Positions 1 through 12,300 of a DNA stretch of 64,000 nt are shown here, in pieces. Position 1 is the stretch's first letter; the number at the start of each line of letters is the position of its first letter. A model generated the notes under the pieces. It was given only the letters and a program-made list of their open reading frames with translations. It did no database searches and had not been told where the DNA came from. Location: assembly GCA_002633005.1 (NCBI GenBank), contig NMRA01000306.1:50201-114200 (forward strand), read 5' to 3'. Source of the stretch: Phoronis australis. Taxonomy: Eukaryota > Phoronida > Phoronidae. The position numbers and the translations under genes were made by a program.

Positions 1-250
1 CGAAGTTTCACGTAAAAATTCGCGAGTTTAGTCTTCTCCTGGGTTGAAAAACAAATAGCAGTCATTTTTGACCGGCAGCCATTTTGGTCTGAAAAATCGG
101 TCACGTCCCTGGAAAAAACTCGTGCAAAGTATTATTAAACGAATTTTGCGACAAAAAAGATTATCAAATAAGTAAAACAATATATTCTTCCATACTTTGC
201 AATAATTTTTATTCACATTTATTACATTTTTGAGTTTATTTTGATTGTAG

Positions 251-372
251 TGAGCGAATTTAACACGGTGACAGATACGCGAAGCGATTCGCTGAAGAAT
301 GCTGTCCTCGCTACAAAAGAGAGCTGGGCAGGCCCTTCAACTCTAAATGCCAGAACTGAGTTAATCAGCCGT
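251..372 (+). CDS. VWDE-like gene, candidate exon upstream of the VWD domain
   Basis: Acceptor ttgattgtag at 241-250 and donor CGT|GTAAGA. The reading frame is open (NTVTDTRSDSLKNAVLATKE and following) and ends in phase 0, as the next exon requires. Joined, it gives LISR|ISIADAPHKSSC, the kind of beta-strand lead-in that precedes the first VWD cysteine in this family. There is no diagnostic domain here, so this is the weakest of the twelve main exons. The opposite strand also has a hydrophobic open frame without an ATG; I treat it as a shadow. Confidence 0.5.
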
Positions 373-3300
373 GTAAGATATTGGCTACAGGGATCATCTT
401 CCCAACTTGTTCTTGGGCTATAGAATCGAACAAGTTGGGAGCAACGGGAAAACGCCGTAGTGGTGGCTAAAACGAACGCTAATGTTGCTGCTAACAAAAA
501 CAATAGCAACGTGAACGGTTTAAAGCGTCAATTTTGCCGATGATTTGCTAAGAGCTTGGGGCTTGAGTTATTCAAAACTACTGGCGTATTCGCTAGCACT
601 TTGATACATACCGCTTACATAAAAGAGCACGCATGCGCAGCTCAAAATACGCGCCATTTATTTTCATTCTGTACAGTAGACGCATAGGCGGATTTAGGGG
701 GGAATGCCCCCCCTACAGTATACACATAGGCGGATTTAGGGGGGCAGTCCCCCTTCTTGGCTGCCGCAAAAAAATAAAACAGCAAGCGCGCAGGGAAATG
801 TTGAGTTTATTAATTAACCCCGGTAATTAAAATTAAACAGCTGAAACAAGATTTTAATGTGTGCAGTTCTAGTGTTGGGGGGGGGGAGGAGTGGGTTTAG
901 GTCCAATTTCAAGTGTCAAATTCGGAACACGGCTCAATCGTAACGGAACTATGGCTATGTATAGGCTCTCCCGCGGTATCTCAGGCGTCCGGCAGTGGCA
1001 CTGGGCACTACGACTCCGTTTCCGTCGTCTGCTTCACTGTGCAATGAAGAAAATTACTTCCTTTTTGAAAGAAAATGGAATCTTTGTGATGATGAAAAAT
1101 AGAAGCTGCTGGTAAGATGTCAATTTTAATCGAAGCATTAGTGAATCACTCAGAAACTCATAATGCTCTCTTTGCCAAACCTTAACTTAAGACGATTTCC
1201 AAAGCCATCGCGTCGTTATTGCCAACACAAAAAACGGGTTTGGTCTTTTGGGCAATTGAAGACTATTTTAAATACAACAAATTTGTTACGAACGGATTGC
1301 ACAAAATGTAAAACATGTAATAACCATTACAAAAAGAAAGTTTCGCGCGCAAACGCTGTGGGCCATAAACAAGTAGGTCTCTTAGTATCAAATTAGGAGT
1401 TGAATCGTGGTTGTGCAGTGGTACCCGCGCTCTATCCGCCAGGTAGTGAGTTAGAGTCTGTGTCGCTTGCAGTTTTCCTGTTTGACACTTTCTCCGTTTT
1501 TTTGTGCTGGGAGCAAATGTTTACAGACAAAATGTTGCCCCCCTTGTGATATCCTAGATCCGCCACTGATACATAACAACGAATCTCCGTGAAAATGCAG
1601 TGAAAAGAGTCTGAAGTATTAGCAACCGGCCGGCTAATGCGGGCGTTCTTCGCATTCTTGAGTAAATTGTTGCAAGTTATCTTTCGAATTTGACATTGCC
1701 GATCATCGCTTTGGATTCCATAAGATCTAGGACAACCATGAATCACATTACTCCCAGGTGATACTTTTATTGTTCACGGTCTTCTTACAACCTACGTGTT
1801 GTGATGACTGATAGTGTAGACCGATGATGAATAGTGTCCAAGGACATAATTTAAAAGACGTCTACGTGTATGAACAAATGAGATGCTGGGAATTTATACA
1901 AATCCGAATTACATGTCACAAGCGTCACTAATACTAATTTTTAATAAATTGATGTGACAATTTGAGCCTGCAGCTCTGACCCAAAACTGTCACAAAGTCG
2001 TGACATCCAAAGTTCACATGTCTAAACATGAAAGTAGCCCGAAGATCGTTTTTAATGCTCGAGAAGTGGGTGGTACACTAGCCAGTCAGCTAGCTGTATG
2101 AAGAGTATTGTATATTTAGTGTACAGCTTTGCACCAAGGCTAGTGGTACAAAACCTTCGACACTGGAAGAAAACCTTTACAACTCCCCATAAAGCATGCT
2201 ACGCACCACAAGTACATGTACCCTACCAGGGCATATGATCTACATCCACAAACTGGCACACTTTCAGCGCACAATGGAAGTGACCGACGTGAGCGATAGA
2301 TGTTTTGTAGGGAGTCGTAAAGGTTCCGCTTCCGTGGTGAGCAACTTTCCGCCCTGATATGAGTTCTATTATCAGATCTTGATGTTGAAAAATGAGAGTC
2401 ACCTCGAGATAGGAAGAGGTCCCAAAATTGCCTGAGTGTTTAGTGAAGTCTCTACACACCATCATCTCTCTCCTATAAATTATTTTTGTGAAACCATCAA
2501 ACTAAGTGTTCTTTGGTCAAAACCACTTTCTTCCGCATATAATGCGACCCAGATGTGAATGGACGACTTTATACTCATTTGCGCGACACAAAGTGATTAC
2601 ATATAATCAAATATTAAATGACAACTGGAGTAAGATATTAAATTCAATGTCTAGCAATTTCTGGGCTTGCAAGCTGTTGCAATTAAAGAAACCTCGCTTT
2701 GCGGTAAAAAAACAACGCATTTTGGGATATCAGTGCAGCACTACCTGGCTAGGAGCTGCAGATACGCAGGTGATGCAGTGGCAGATCTAGGATATCACAA
2801 GGGAGGGGGCAGCATTTGGTCTGTAAACATTTGTTCAAAGCACGATTGTAGAGGCGCATAACACGGGGGGAGAAAAAATACCTGGACGGGAGGGGGGTAA
2901 TTTTCTGTTTTTTTTCCTCTAAAAATCAAGCATTTTCCTTTATTGCCGAAGTATTATCCAAGAAAAAAAAGGAAAAAAAACACGGGCCATAGACTCGAAC
3001 TCACGACATGGCGGATACAGCGCGCGTGCTTTACCACTGCACCACCGCAATTTACCTACTACTTAAATACTACGAGACCTACTTGTTTATGGTCCACAAC
3101 GTTTGCGCGCGAAACCTTCTTTTTGTAATGCTTATTACATGTTTTATATTTTGTGCAATCAGTTCGTAACAAATTTGTTGCATTTAAAATAGTCTTCAAT
3201 TGCCCAAAAAAACCAAATCCGTTTTTTGTGTTGGCAATAATGACGCGATTGCTTTGGAAATCGTCTTAAGTTAAGGTTTGACAAAGAGAGAATTATGAGT

Positions 3301-6300
3301 TTCTGAGTGATTCACTAAGACTTCGATTAAAATTGACATCTTACCAGCAGCTTCTGTCTTTTCATCATCACAAAGATTCCATTTTCTTTAAAAAATGAAG
3401 TAATTTTCTTCATTGCACAGTGGAGCTGCAGACGACGGAAACGGAGTCGTAGTGCCCAGCGCCACTGCCGGTCGTCTGAGATATCGCGGGAGAGCCTATA
3501 CTCAACCATAGTTCCGTTACGATTGCGCCGTGTTCCGAATTTGACACTTGAAATTGGATCTGAGCCCCCCCAAACACTAAAACTGCACACATTTAAATCT
3601 TGTTTCAGTCGTATAATTTTATTTACCTGGGTTAGTTAATAAACTCAACATTTCCCTACGCTCTTGCTGTTTTAGTTTTTTGCGGCAGCCAAGGGGGGGG
3701 GCCCTGGCCCCCCAAATCCGCCTATGTGATCTAACGGATTCAAGTTGAGAATTTCACTGAAATTACAACTCTTTTTTTTACAGATATCCATTGCAGATGC
3801 ACCCCATAAGTCCAGCTGTAACGTAACAGGAAACCTTTACATAAGGACACTAGATGGCTGCTACTACGACTTCTATGACGTCGGGACGTTCGTGTTTTAC
3901 AAGTCGAAAAGTCGAACGTTCGAGGTAGCTGGCTGCCTTTTATTCTACAAATAAATAACCAAATTGAATAAGTAAATAAATAAACGAATAAGTGGATAAA
4001 TAAATAAGTGAATGAATCAAAGCTTGAACAAGCAAATATACACGTAGGCCTTTTTTTACATGTACACGTGGTGCGGCATACACGTACCATTTTCTACTTC
4101 TTTACTAAATTCTGATAATTTTCGTTATTTTATACTTACATGTTAATAAACAGAACGAGGAGAGAAAATATAGGTTAGCCGATTTGTTTCACCAATTTTT
4201 GATTGGTTTTGAATTGTTTGGAAATGAAATTAGATAGGATTTTACGAGTTTTCACAAAGTTTAAATTTATTTCAAAAAACACGTAATTTTTCATCGACCA
4301 CCACGGTCTCCATGGGAACACCGATTATAATTTTTCGCGATTATTGTTAGAGAATGTTAGTTGGGTGCTTTTGTACCCGGATCAAAGATCTTGATTCATT
4401 TCCATGTATCGCAGACAAAATTTGAATTTTAGAGTCTCATTCGCCAAATAATTAAGGCACAGAAAATTTAAGGAGGTTTGACACAGTTTTAATTTCTAGT
4501 TAATTTTTTTGAATTGTCATGTTTTGTATTTTGGTCTTTACCTACTACGAATCTGCAAGAAATGGGTCACCGAATTACGTTTTTCCATTACGTCTAGCTG
4601 ATCAGAGGCACCTCTGGCAAAAATATGAAATTTTTATGAACACTTAGCCCTAAAGGAATCAATGATTGAATTTTTTTCAAAACTGGTTTCTTTCTTTGCA
4701 CGACGTCAGTATTATGTTTTAAAAGCTTTTTAAACCCGTTTAAATTATACTTGTTGGTTTCATACCTCGGCGCAAGCTTTTTTTTCTTCTTAATTTGAGT
4801 TTTTTTTAAAATTCTAGCGTTGCTTTTACAAAACAGTTACACAATTAATTTTTTCTTTTGTTTTATTTTGTCGCCTATCGTGTTTCTGAAACAGCTCTGC
4901 GTCACATAAGAATACGGAATTTGGCCTTCTCAAAAGCGCGCCAATTTCAAGGTCACGAATGCGCCACTCACTGTATTTTACTAAACGGCAATGTTGGTAT
5001 GGTGAATTAAGTTAAGTTGAAAAACAAGTTAAGTTGGCGTGAATAAATTTCGTCTTTTATCAATTGAGTTTGCCGTTTGAATTAAGTCACATTAATACAT
5101 GTATCTACGCTGGAGTTTGCCTATTGTTCAATATTACGTCATTTTGTCATCTGGGTTCGCTACTATTATTAAATGCCAACAACTCAAGACAAAATATACA
5201 TCGTTTGAATTAAATAATCTATTTGAAAAAACAATATTCAAACGTATCGTCAATGTTGTTAAACAATCACCGATTTTCTGTACAGCTTTTTTGCAAACTG
5301 CCATCAAATTACCCAATAGATGTATTGAAAACGTTAAAACAACGCGTTTCAAACGGAATTTAGCTTTACTAGGACCAAAAATATTTTAGGTTCAAATACG
5401 AACGTGGACGTCAAAAGAGAAGCAGGGAGTTTACGTCTGTGCCGTCGTCGTTCAAGAAGTCAGTGACGTAATTGCTTTTGATATGTGTCAAGGGCTATTT
5501 GGGCAAACAACGCTCATAATTGCGAAGCTGTCACCAACGCCCCTTGCGGCGGCAACCAAAATTGCCAGACATGCAAACGGCAAGGATTTCAAGGTACATA
5601 TACCTGTAGATTGGTCGACCGCATAGTATGCCATCTTTATCCATCCAGTAACGCAGCCTTCCAATAACCGTCTTGCATGGTCATTTAAAGAACACGGAGT
5701 TGTGTAGGGATGACAATTTCTACAAATATAATATTATTGTTTTACACTACTTTGGTGGACGCTTTCATTACAGTTTGACCTACATGTTAACAAAATTATA
5801 GAAAACCTACAATTTTGTTAAGGCTTATTTACAATTTTACATTTCGCGTATCGGAAATTGTGCTCACCGTTACTATTGCATGTTCAGCAGTCCAAAGAGC
5901 TGCATTTCTAGGCAATGATATATATTAAAGCAAGCTGTTCCATAGAAACAGGAACCTCGGTGTAAAACAGATATCTCGGAGTCGAAAACAGACTCCAGTA
6001 CCTTCAAAACAACTACCAAGCCCGAAAAACACGAACCCTAACCTTTACTAACGCTGTAGTGCAATCTTTTGCGTCGGCTTTCGGTGCCATAAAACATTGT
6101 GTCACCTATTGGCCATTTTCTTTTTTCAAGCTCTTCAATCAACTGATTTTCATCCACGAGGTTGCGTAATTGTCACAACAAATTAATCAACAATGGCACT
6201 CGAAAGTCGAAAAATATTTTTGTTTTTTCATTTTTGAATATTTTTTGAATAATCTAAAATTGACCAAATATTCACCGAGATAACAATGTGTTGAGAGTAT

Positions 6301-9300
6301 AGATTATGTTGAAATTCTTCCACAGACAAGTTGCACCAGTTTTACTAATAAAAGTCAAATAACAAAGTCAATATAAACTTACGTTTTATCATGCGCGCAC
6401 CCGGGGGAGGGGGTTCGAACGAGCCCCCCATTTGACAAAGTGGCTAAAAAGGTCCGCCTTAGAGAAACAAAAACTCAACGAGGCAAAACTCCACTAAAAG
6501 GACGCAGACGCANTAGGCAAAAATGTCCGCCTCAGCGAAACAAGTGCGAGTAAAGGAGACAAAACTCCAGAAAGCCCACAGGAATTCGGCGTGTATGCAC
6601 AATCCGTAGACCTGAACCTAGTGGTCCCGTCTTTTTAGTCCTCGTTGATTTTTTTTCAGTAAAATGTCCTCATACTGAAAAATTCGAGCCTCCCTTTATT
6701 TTAGGTTGTGTGCGCGCATGAGAAAACAACTGGAAAGAACTTGAAAATGCTTTAACTAAAACTTTGAGGCTTCTGACAAGGAAAATCTGAAAAAAAATGT
6801 CCGAGTTTCCTGTCCGATCCCCGGAGTTCCTGTTGTAAATGACAGGGTTTGTGTTTCTGGTACTGCTTAGCTGCTTTGAAGGTGCGGGAGGGTGTTTTTG
6901 ACTCCGAGATATCTGTTTTACACCGGGGTTCCTGTTTCGATGGAACACGCTGTAAAGGAACCCGGCGTGGCGAGACAAAACAGAAACCTCGAGATATTAA
7001 TGAAAATTACCTTATTTGGTTTTCTAAATATGGAGTGAAATTGACAGTATTTTAAATATAAAATATGGCTGAAGTACATTTCCACCGTAGTCTTGTTGGC
7101 AGTCATAGTCTTCAGGCGTCGACTCCACCGACACCAGGCATGAACATGCGTAAATATGTATGGCGTCCTAAAATAAGTGCAGCTCCCGTACGTCCAAGGA
7201 TTTCAGCAGTTGTACGAACTTTCATGTTGGGTTTATATTACTTCGGTAAGAATATTCACTGAATTGTTTCCGGTTACCCTGGAATTTCCGATGATTACCT
7301 GATAATTATTCCATTTAGTTGAAGTAGATTGTTCTTGGACATTCTCCCATTACGCCAACACTGAATCAATTCCTACTCACAAGTATACACATAACCTGTC
7401 TCTAAATATGTATTACCAGTCACGCCGTTGAACCTGATTTACCACATCAAAGCGTCGCTTTTGGCAGGCCCGATGAACCAAAAGACGCAGGTATAATGCA
7501 GGTGTCTTTCGTCATGAAATGGGTCTATTCGGAATACAAAGAGGGAATCAACAATTGGTCGGACTTCAAAACCACTTGTCCGGACTTCCAAACCAATTGG
7601 CTGGATTGCAAAACCCAATGGCCGGTGTTCTAACTTATTGGTCGGACCTCAAAGCACGTTGGCCGGTACCTCAAAACATGCTGGCCGCACCCAAAAAACT
7701 GGTTGGCCGGACCTAAGAAGGGATGGCCGGTGCTCAAACACAATGGCCAAACAAATAGCCGATTTTGAACAAAACAAACAAACTACTGCGAAAAGTGAAC
7801 ACTATAGATGTCACTTGAATCTTTCGAGACATTCAAAGCGAGTCTCTGAGAAAGTCTGGCCGTCGTGTTTGATCACCACTGCCAACTGGTTATGGCACCG
7901 GCCATCGTGTTTTGGGTCCATCCAACTAGTTTTCTGGGTGAGGCCATCGCGTTTTGAAGTCCGGACAAAACGCTTGATCACCGGCTATTTGGTTTTGCAG
8001 TCCGGCCAACTGGTTTTGAAGTCCGACCAATTGTTGATTCCCCTTGGAACAGTTATCGACGATTAGTCATTTTCGACAACAATCATCACATTCTCAGAGT
8101 CATTTTTAGAGGCGGTTATTACGGGAAAATTTCCTAACGATAGTGAATGCAGAACATTGCATATTTCCTTGCAGAAACAGGAATTTGCTTTGGGGACGGG
8201 GTGAAGGTGGTAAGCTGGAGAGTCTCTAGCTAATTACAGTCGTGAAGTCAATAGCGGAAAATCGCGTTTAATTTTTGACATACTTAAGCAACTTACAAAT
8301 GCGTGTACTGAGCGAAAACATCTACTCGCTATAGTTCCAGAATCCAACAAGTCAATTTCAGATGACACCAACTTCTTACTCACTCGCACGTGAAAATGTA
8401 TAACGAATTGTTGTAATACAGATTCTATGAGTTCTGGTTTCCACTTGCAAAGTGAACCAAGTGTTACTCGGCGAGAGAAATTTGTGACCGCACGGAATAA
8501 GCGCAGATGTAAAACTTCTCTGCGCTTTCTTGGATTAACTTTAATATATGAACAATTTGTTTTCCGTAATAAATAATAATATACTACACAAGAAGGGCCG
8601 TATGTATCATTCGCACTGAGAGGTGCTGCAGGCGTATTTTGCTTCGTGGAAGGTGGTGGGACAGTCATGTCGGCACTGTCGACGTTTCTCTCACGTGAAG
8701 TGGCGCCTTGGCGTATCATCGTGGTTAATATTACTGTCGATACAGGTTCATTTTAATATTTTAATGGTATTTGTAACAATGTTTTAGTCTGAAAAAGTAG
8801 GAAAAGTCGAAAAGTGATGACATTTGCTTGAAAAATGTTGTATTCAGTTGTCCCACATTCTACAGCATTTGCTAGCAAATTAGAAAGTTATTAAAAGAAT
8901 TTTGTGAAAACCGTTTATTTCCTTTAAGATTTATCTGCCCTCTGGTGCTGTGGTAGGTGTCAGTATACGTAGTTGGTACGGATTATCAGTGATGGTCCAG
9001 GCACCTCCGGCAGATTTTGACGACACCAGTGGCCTGTGCGGGTACTTCGATGGAAACGGAGATAACGACTTTATGCTTCCGAATCATACGGCATGGAGCT
9101 ACCCTGCGCAAGGCGACCGCCGCGACTGGTGGGGCAGTGAGTCATCAGAGTCATTTTCTACGTTTTGGAGGTAAGTAAACCAGAACGCGTTTAATATTTC
9201 TTTCACAAAGTAGCTAAAACGCATGCGCCCACCCAAGGGTGGCTCGGGGGGCTCGAACGATCCCCTTCCGAAGCGAGCAAAAAGGTGCGCCACAGAGAAA

Positions 9301-12300
9301 CAAAAAAGTCCGAAAAAGTAGTAAACGAGACAAAAAGTCCACTAAAAAGGCGAATGCACAATACATAGCTCTGAACATTACATTTTTAGCAAAAGGTCCA
9401 CATTCTCAAAAATTCGAGCACCCTATTTTTAAGTTACTCAAAACTGTTGTTGGTTTCACCAGCACTTTTGTAAAACAGACCACTTTTTTCGAAGGATTTC
9501 CCCATCAATTTTCGCTTTAAAACGATACAGGTGGTGATTAGGAAACAGACTAATTTCTGGCGATCTTGACCCCTTCGCGAAAAACCGTGTTTAAAAAACT
9601 GCTAGCGTTTTCGACACACATGTGCAGCTTTCTGTATACTTCCCTTTGTAGAATTAACTAAAAAAATGAACTTCGCAGTTTTTGAACTGAGAGTCACGGC
9701 TTTTGGGTTGCTCAATCGTGTTGACTTTAGACTATATATCGACTGGATGATATTGACTTGTGCGTGATCCGTTGGAGAAGTGATATCGTTTCAGTGGGGG
9801 AGTTCCGTTTGTTCCACGTTGGGTCAGGGGTTTTACCGCAATACGGATCTGGAGAACTGAACGGAACTGACGCAGTTCCTGGAGATCTGGGAAAATGGGA
9901 AACACATCTCTCAAGATGACGTACCTTTTAAGCAGCGAGTTCACCGATCCCTCCTTTGCTCTTCCAATTAGATGATAGCTAAGCTGGCACAATGCCCACC
10001 AAGGTTGGTGGCACTTCCCTACCAACACCTTCTATTGGAGAGCAACCAATAGATAACATTTTTTACCTCTTCGTCACGTCGTAAATCAATTAATTGAATT
10101 GTTGACTTTCAACAGGGTGCATCCACATCATAGCCTCTTCAAACAGCACGCAGTTTCGTCAGCCTTGAAAACAGTCCCGGCGAAGGAACAGCACTCTAAC
10201 AACAAACTATGGTGCAACTGCAAATGGGGACAACCCCCGGATTGCGGACCGGATAAGCACCTCGGAATTAGAGAACTGTTGAGTGTGACCAAAGACGAAA
10301 CAGATCTCACTAGCTCGTTGCTGACGCCAAAAGAATACCAAACAAAGTACAAATTGTGCACGTGTCACGCTTAATTTAGAAGCCTTTTGCACTTTAACAT
10401 CTCAAGCTTATGGAAGTTTCTGTAGGCCTATTTGGCAATTAAAAACACGTATATTCGTTTTGCATAGCCTGGACTTATAAATGCCGCTTCCACACGAAGA
10501 TTTCCAACTGCCGCCATTCCCTTTTAGTGATTGATGCCACTTCTTCTTACTTTCCAAATAACAAAATAAAGGTAGCTTTTTCTGAATTCGGTTTCACCAT
10601 TCGCTGTTTTGGTGAAACTTAACTGCCAAACAATAAAAATTTTGAACATGAAGTACGTTTAAAATGTCGATACAATAGTTCTGCTGTAAATTCGAAATAT
10701 TTCCTCCAGACTGAGTAAGAATGTGACGGTGACGTCACAGTGGTCGTCAACATCCAAGCCCAATCTGCCACTAGCCAGACGGGTACTGACACCTGGCGAA
10801 TGGAACAAATATTACAACGCCTGCCAAAATGCCATTGAGACGATCGCATTCTATGACGACTGCAGAAAGCTGGCTAGAAATGTAACGATGTTCATTGACC
10901 AGTGTATTCGAGATTACGCAGTGAGTTTTGGTTTATTTACAGAGATTAACATAGCGTTATGCGGCATACTTTGTATGAGCTATCTTTAAATGTGATCGTA
11001 ATTTAAAGCTGACATTCCAGCAATGACATAGAAGCACGAGGCTTCTGCTAATTCTTGAAACTATATTGAAAGCATGGAACGAAACATACAATTAGATACG
11101 TCTGTGAGTGGAAGGTCTTGTTAACTATAAAAAGTTGTTACATCTTCACCTTATTTATACATACACTTAGTTTTGAATGTCAGAAAATATTGTCAAATTG
11201 AATGAAAATGATACCTTACAAGAACACAAATTTAGTGAACAACGCAAACATGCTGTGTTTTTATCGTCTTAGATGACAAGAGACGACTTCGTTCTTCAGA
11301 ATATTAAATCAGTGTTTGAGCAAGAATGCAAACTGATTGCACTGACTCAGCAGCATACTTACGGACCAGGAAGAAATTTGTTTAACAAACTGCAGGGGAA
11401 CTTTTGCCCTGGCCAATGTCAAAGCCGAGGAGTTTGCACGAATGGCATTTGTTCGTGTTTTTCAGGTATGGGTGAAGTGACCGACTTTAATACAGCAATA
11501 GGGAGTTAAGTAAAATAAACTGAACGTGTACGTGTGTTGCAGACAACATTTGCGTTGGGTTTGTAGCGAACTATTTCGTAAAAAGCGATGTACAAACATC
11601 CGAGGACCTCATTAGACGTTCTTTGCCAGGACGGCCATTTTTAGACCCAAAACACAAGTGCTGCAAGTGCGGTGAGAAATCATCACTTATGGAAAGGAAA
11701 AAGTGAATTCAATCATATATTTCAAAATTCCAACCTCGCCAACCTGGTAATCACTTCTCTGGCTGCCATTTATCTATTAATCTAGTGAGCACATTTTCGC
11801 TTTTCACTCGCGTGATTTTACGTCATTGGTGGTCGTCCTTTTTGTAATATTCTTGCGTCTACGGAATGTACATCTGATCTGCACGAGCCCATACACATAC
11901 GAAACTTTTAAAATTCAATAATTCTTCAAAAATTCTTTTATTTGAATTGATTTCATTAATTTTTGTGAATATCCATGTTAGTTATGATTAGTGTTATCCT
12001 AGTCATCATCTTCGTCATAATCGGTATCTCTGTTGACATTTTACTGTTTCTAGTGCGCATGTCTGGATTGGGGAAATGTGGGAAATATGCATCCTCCAGT
12101 TGCCAGGCTCAGGAAAGTTTTCTTTAGGGAGGTGGAGGGGGCAAAACAGATGTGAGCCCACCTCCCCCCTATCACCACACCTTCGAGAATGCAAGGCTAT
12201 GAAAAGAAATATTTTCTGGCCGTTTTAATGCGGGCCAGCGCCATCCCCCAACTTCATGAATTGGGATTCGCNACGCTTCCCTCTTTGTAGCATATTTTAT

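Noticed and set aside
222-509. Minus-strand frame with signal-peptide-like hydrophobic start
   Set aside because: No ATG at the hydrophobic segment, and the plus strand of the same stretch has splice sites and phase fitting the VWDE-like gene.
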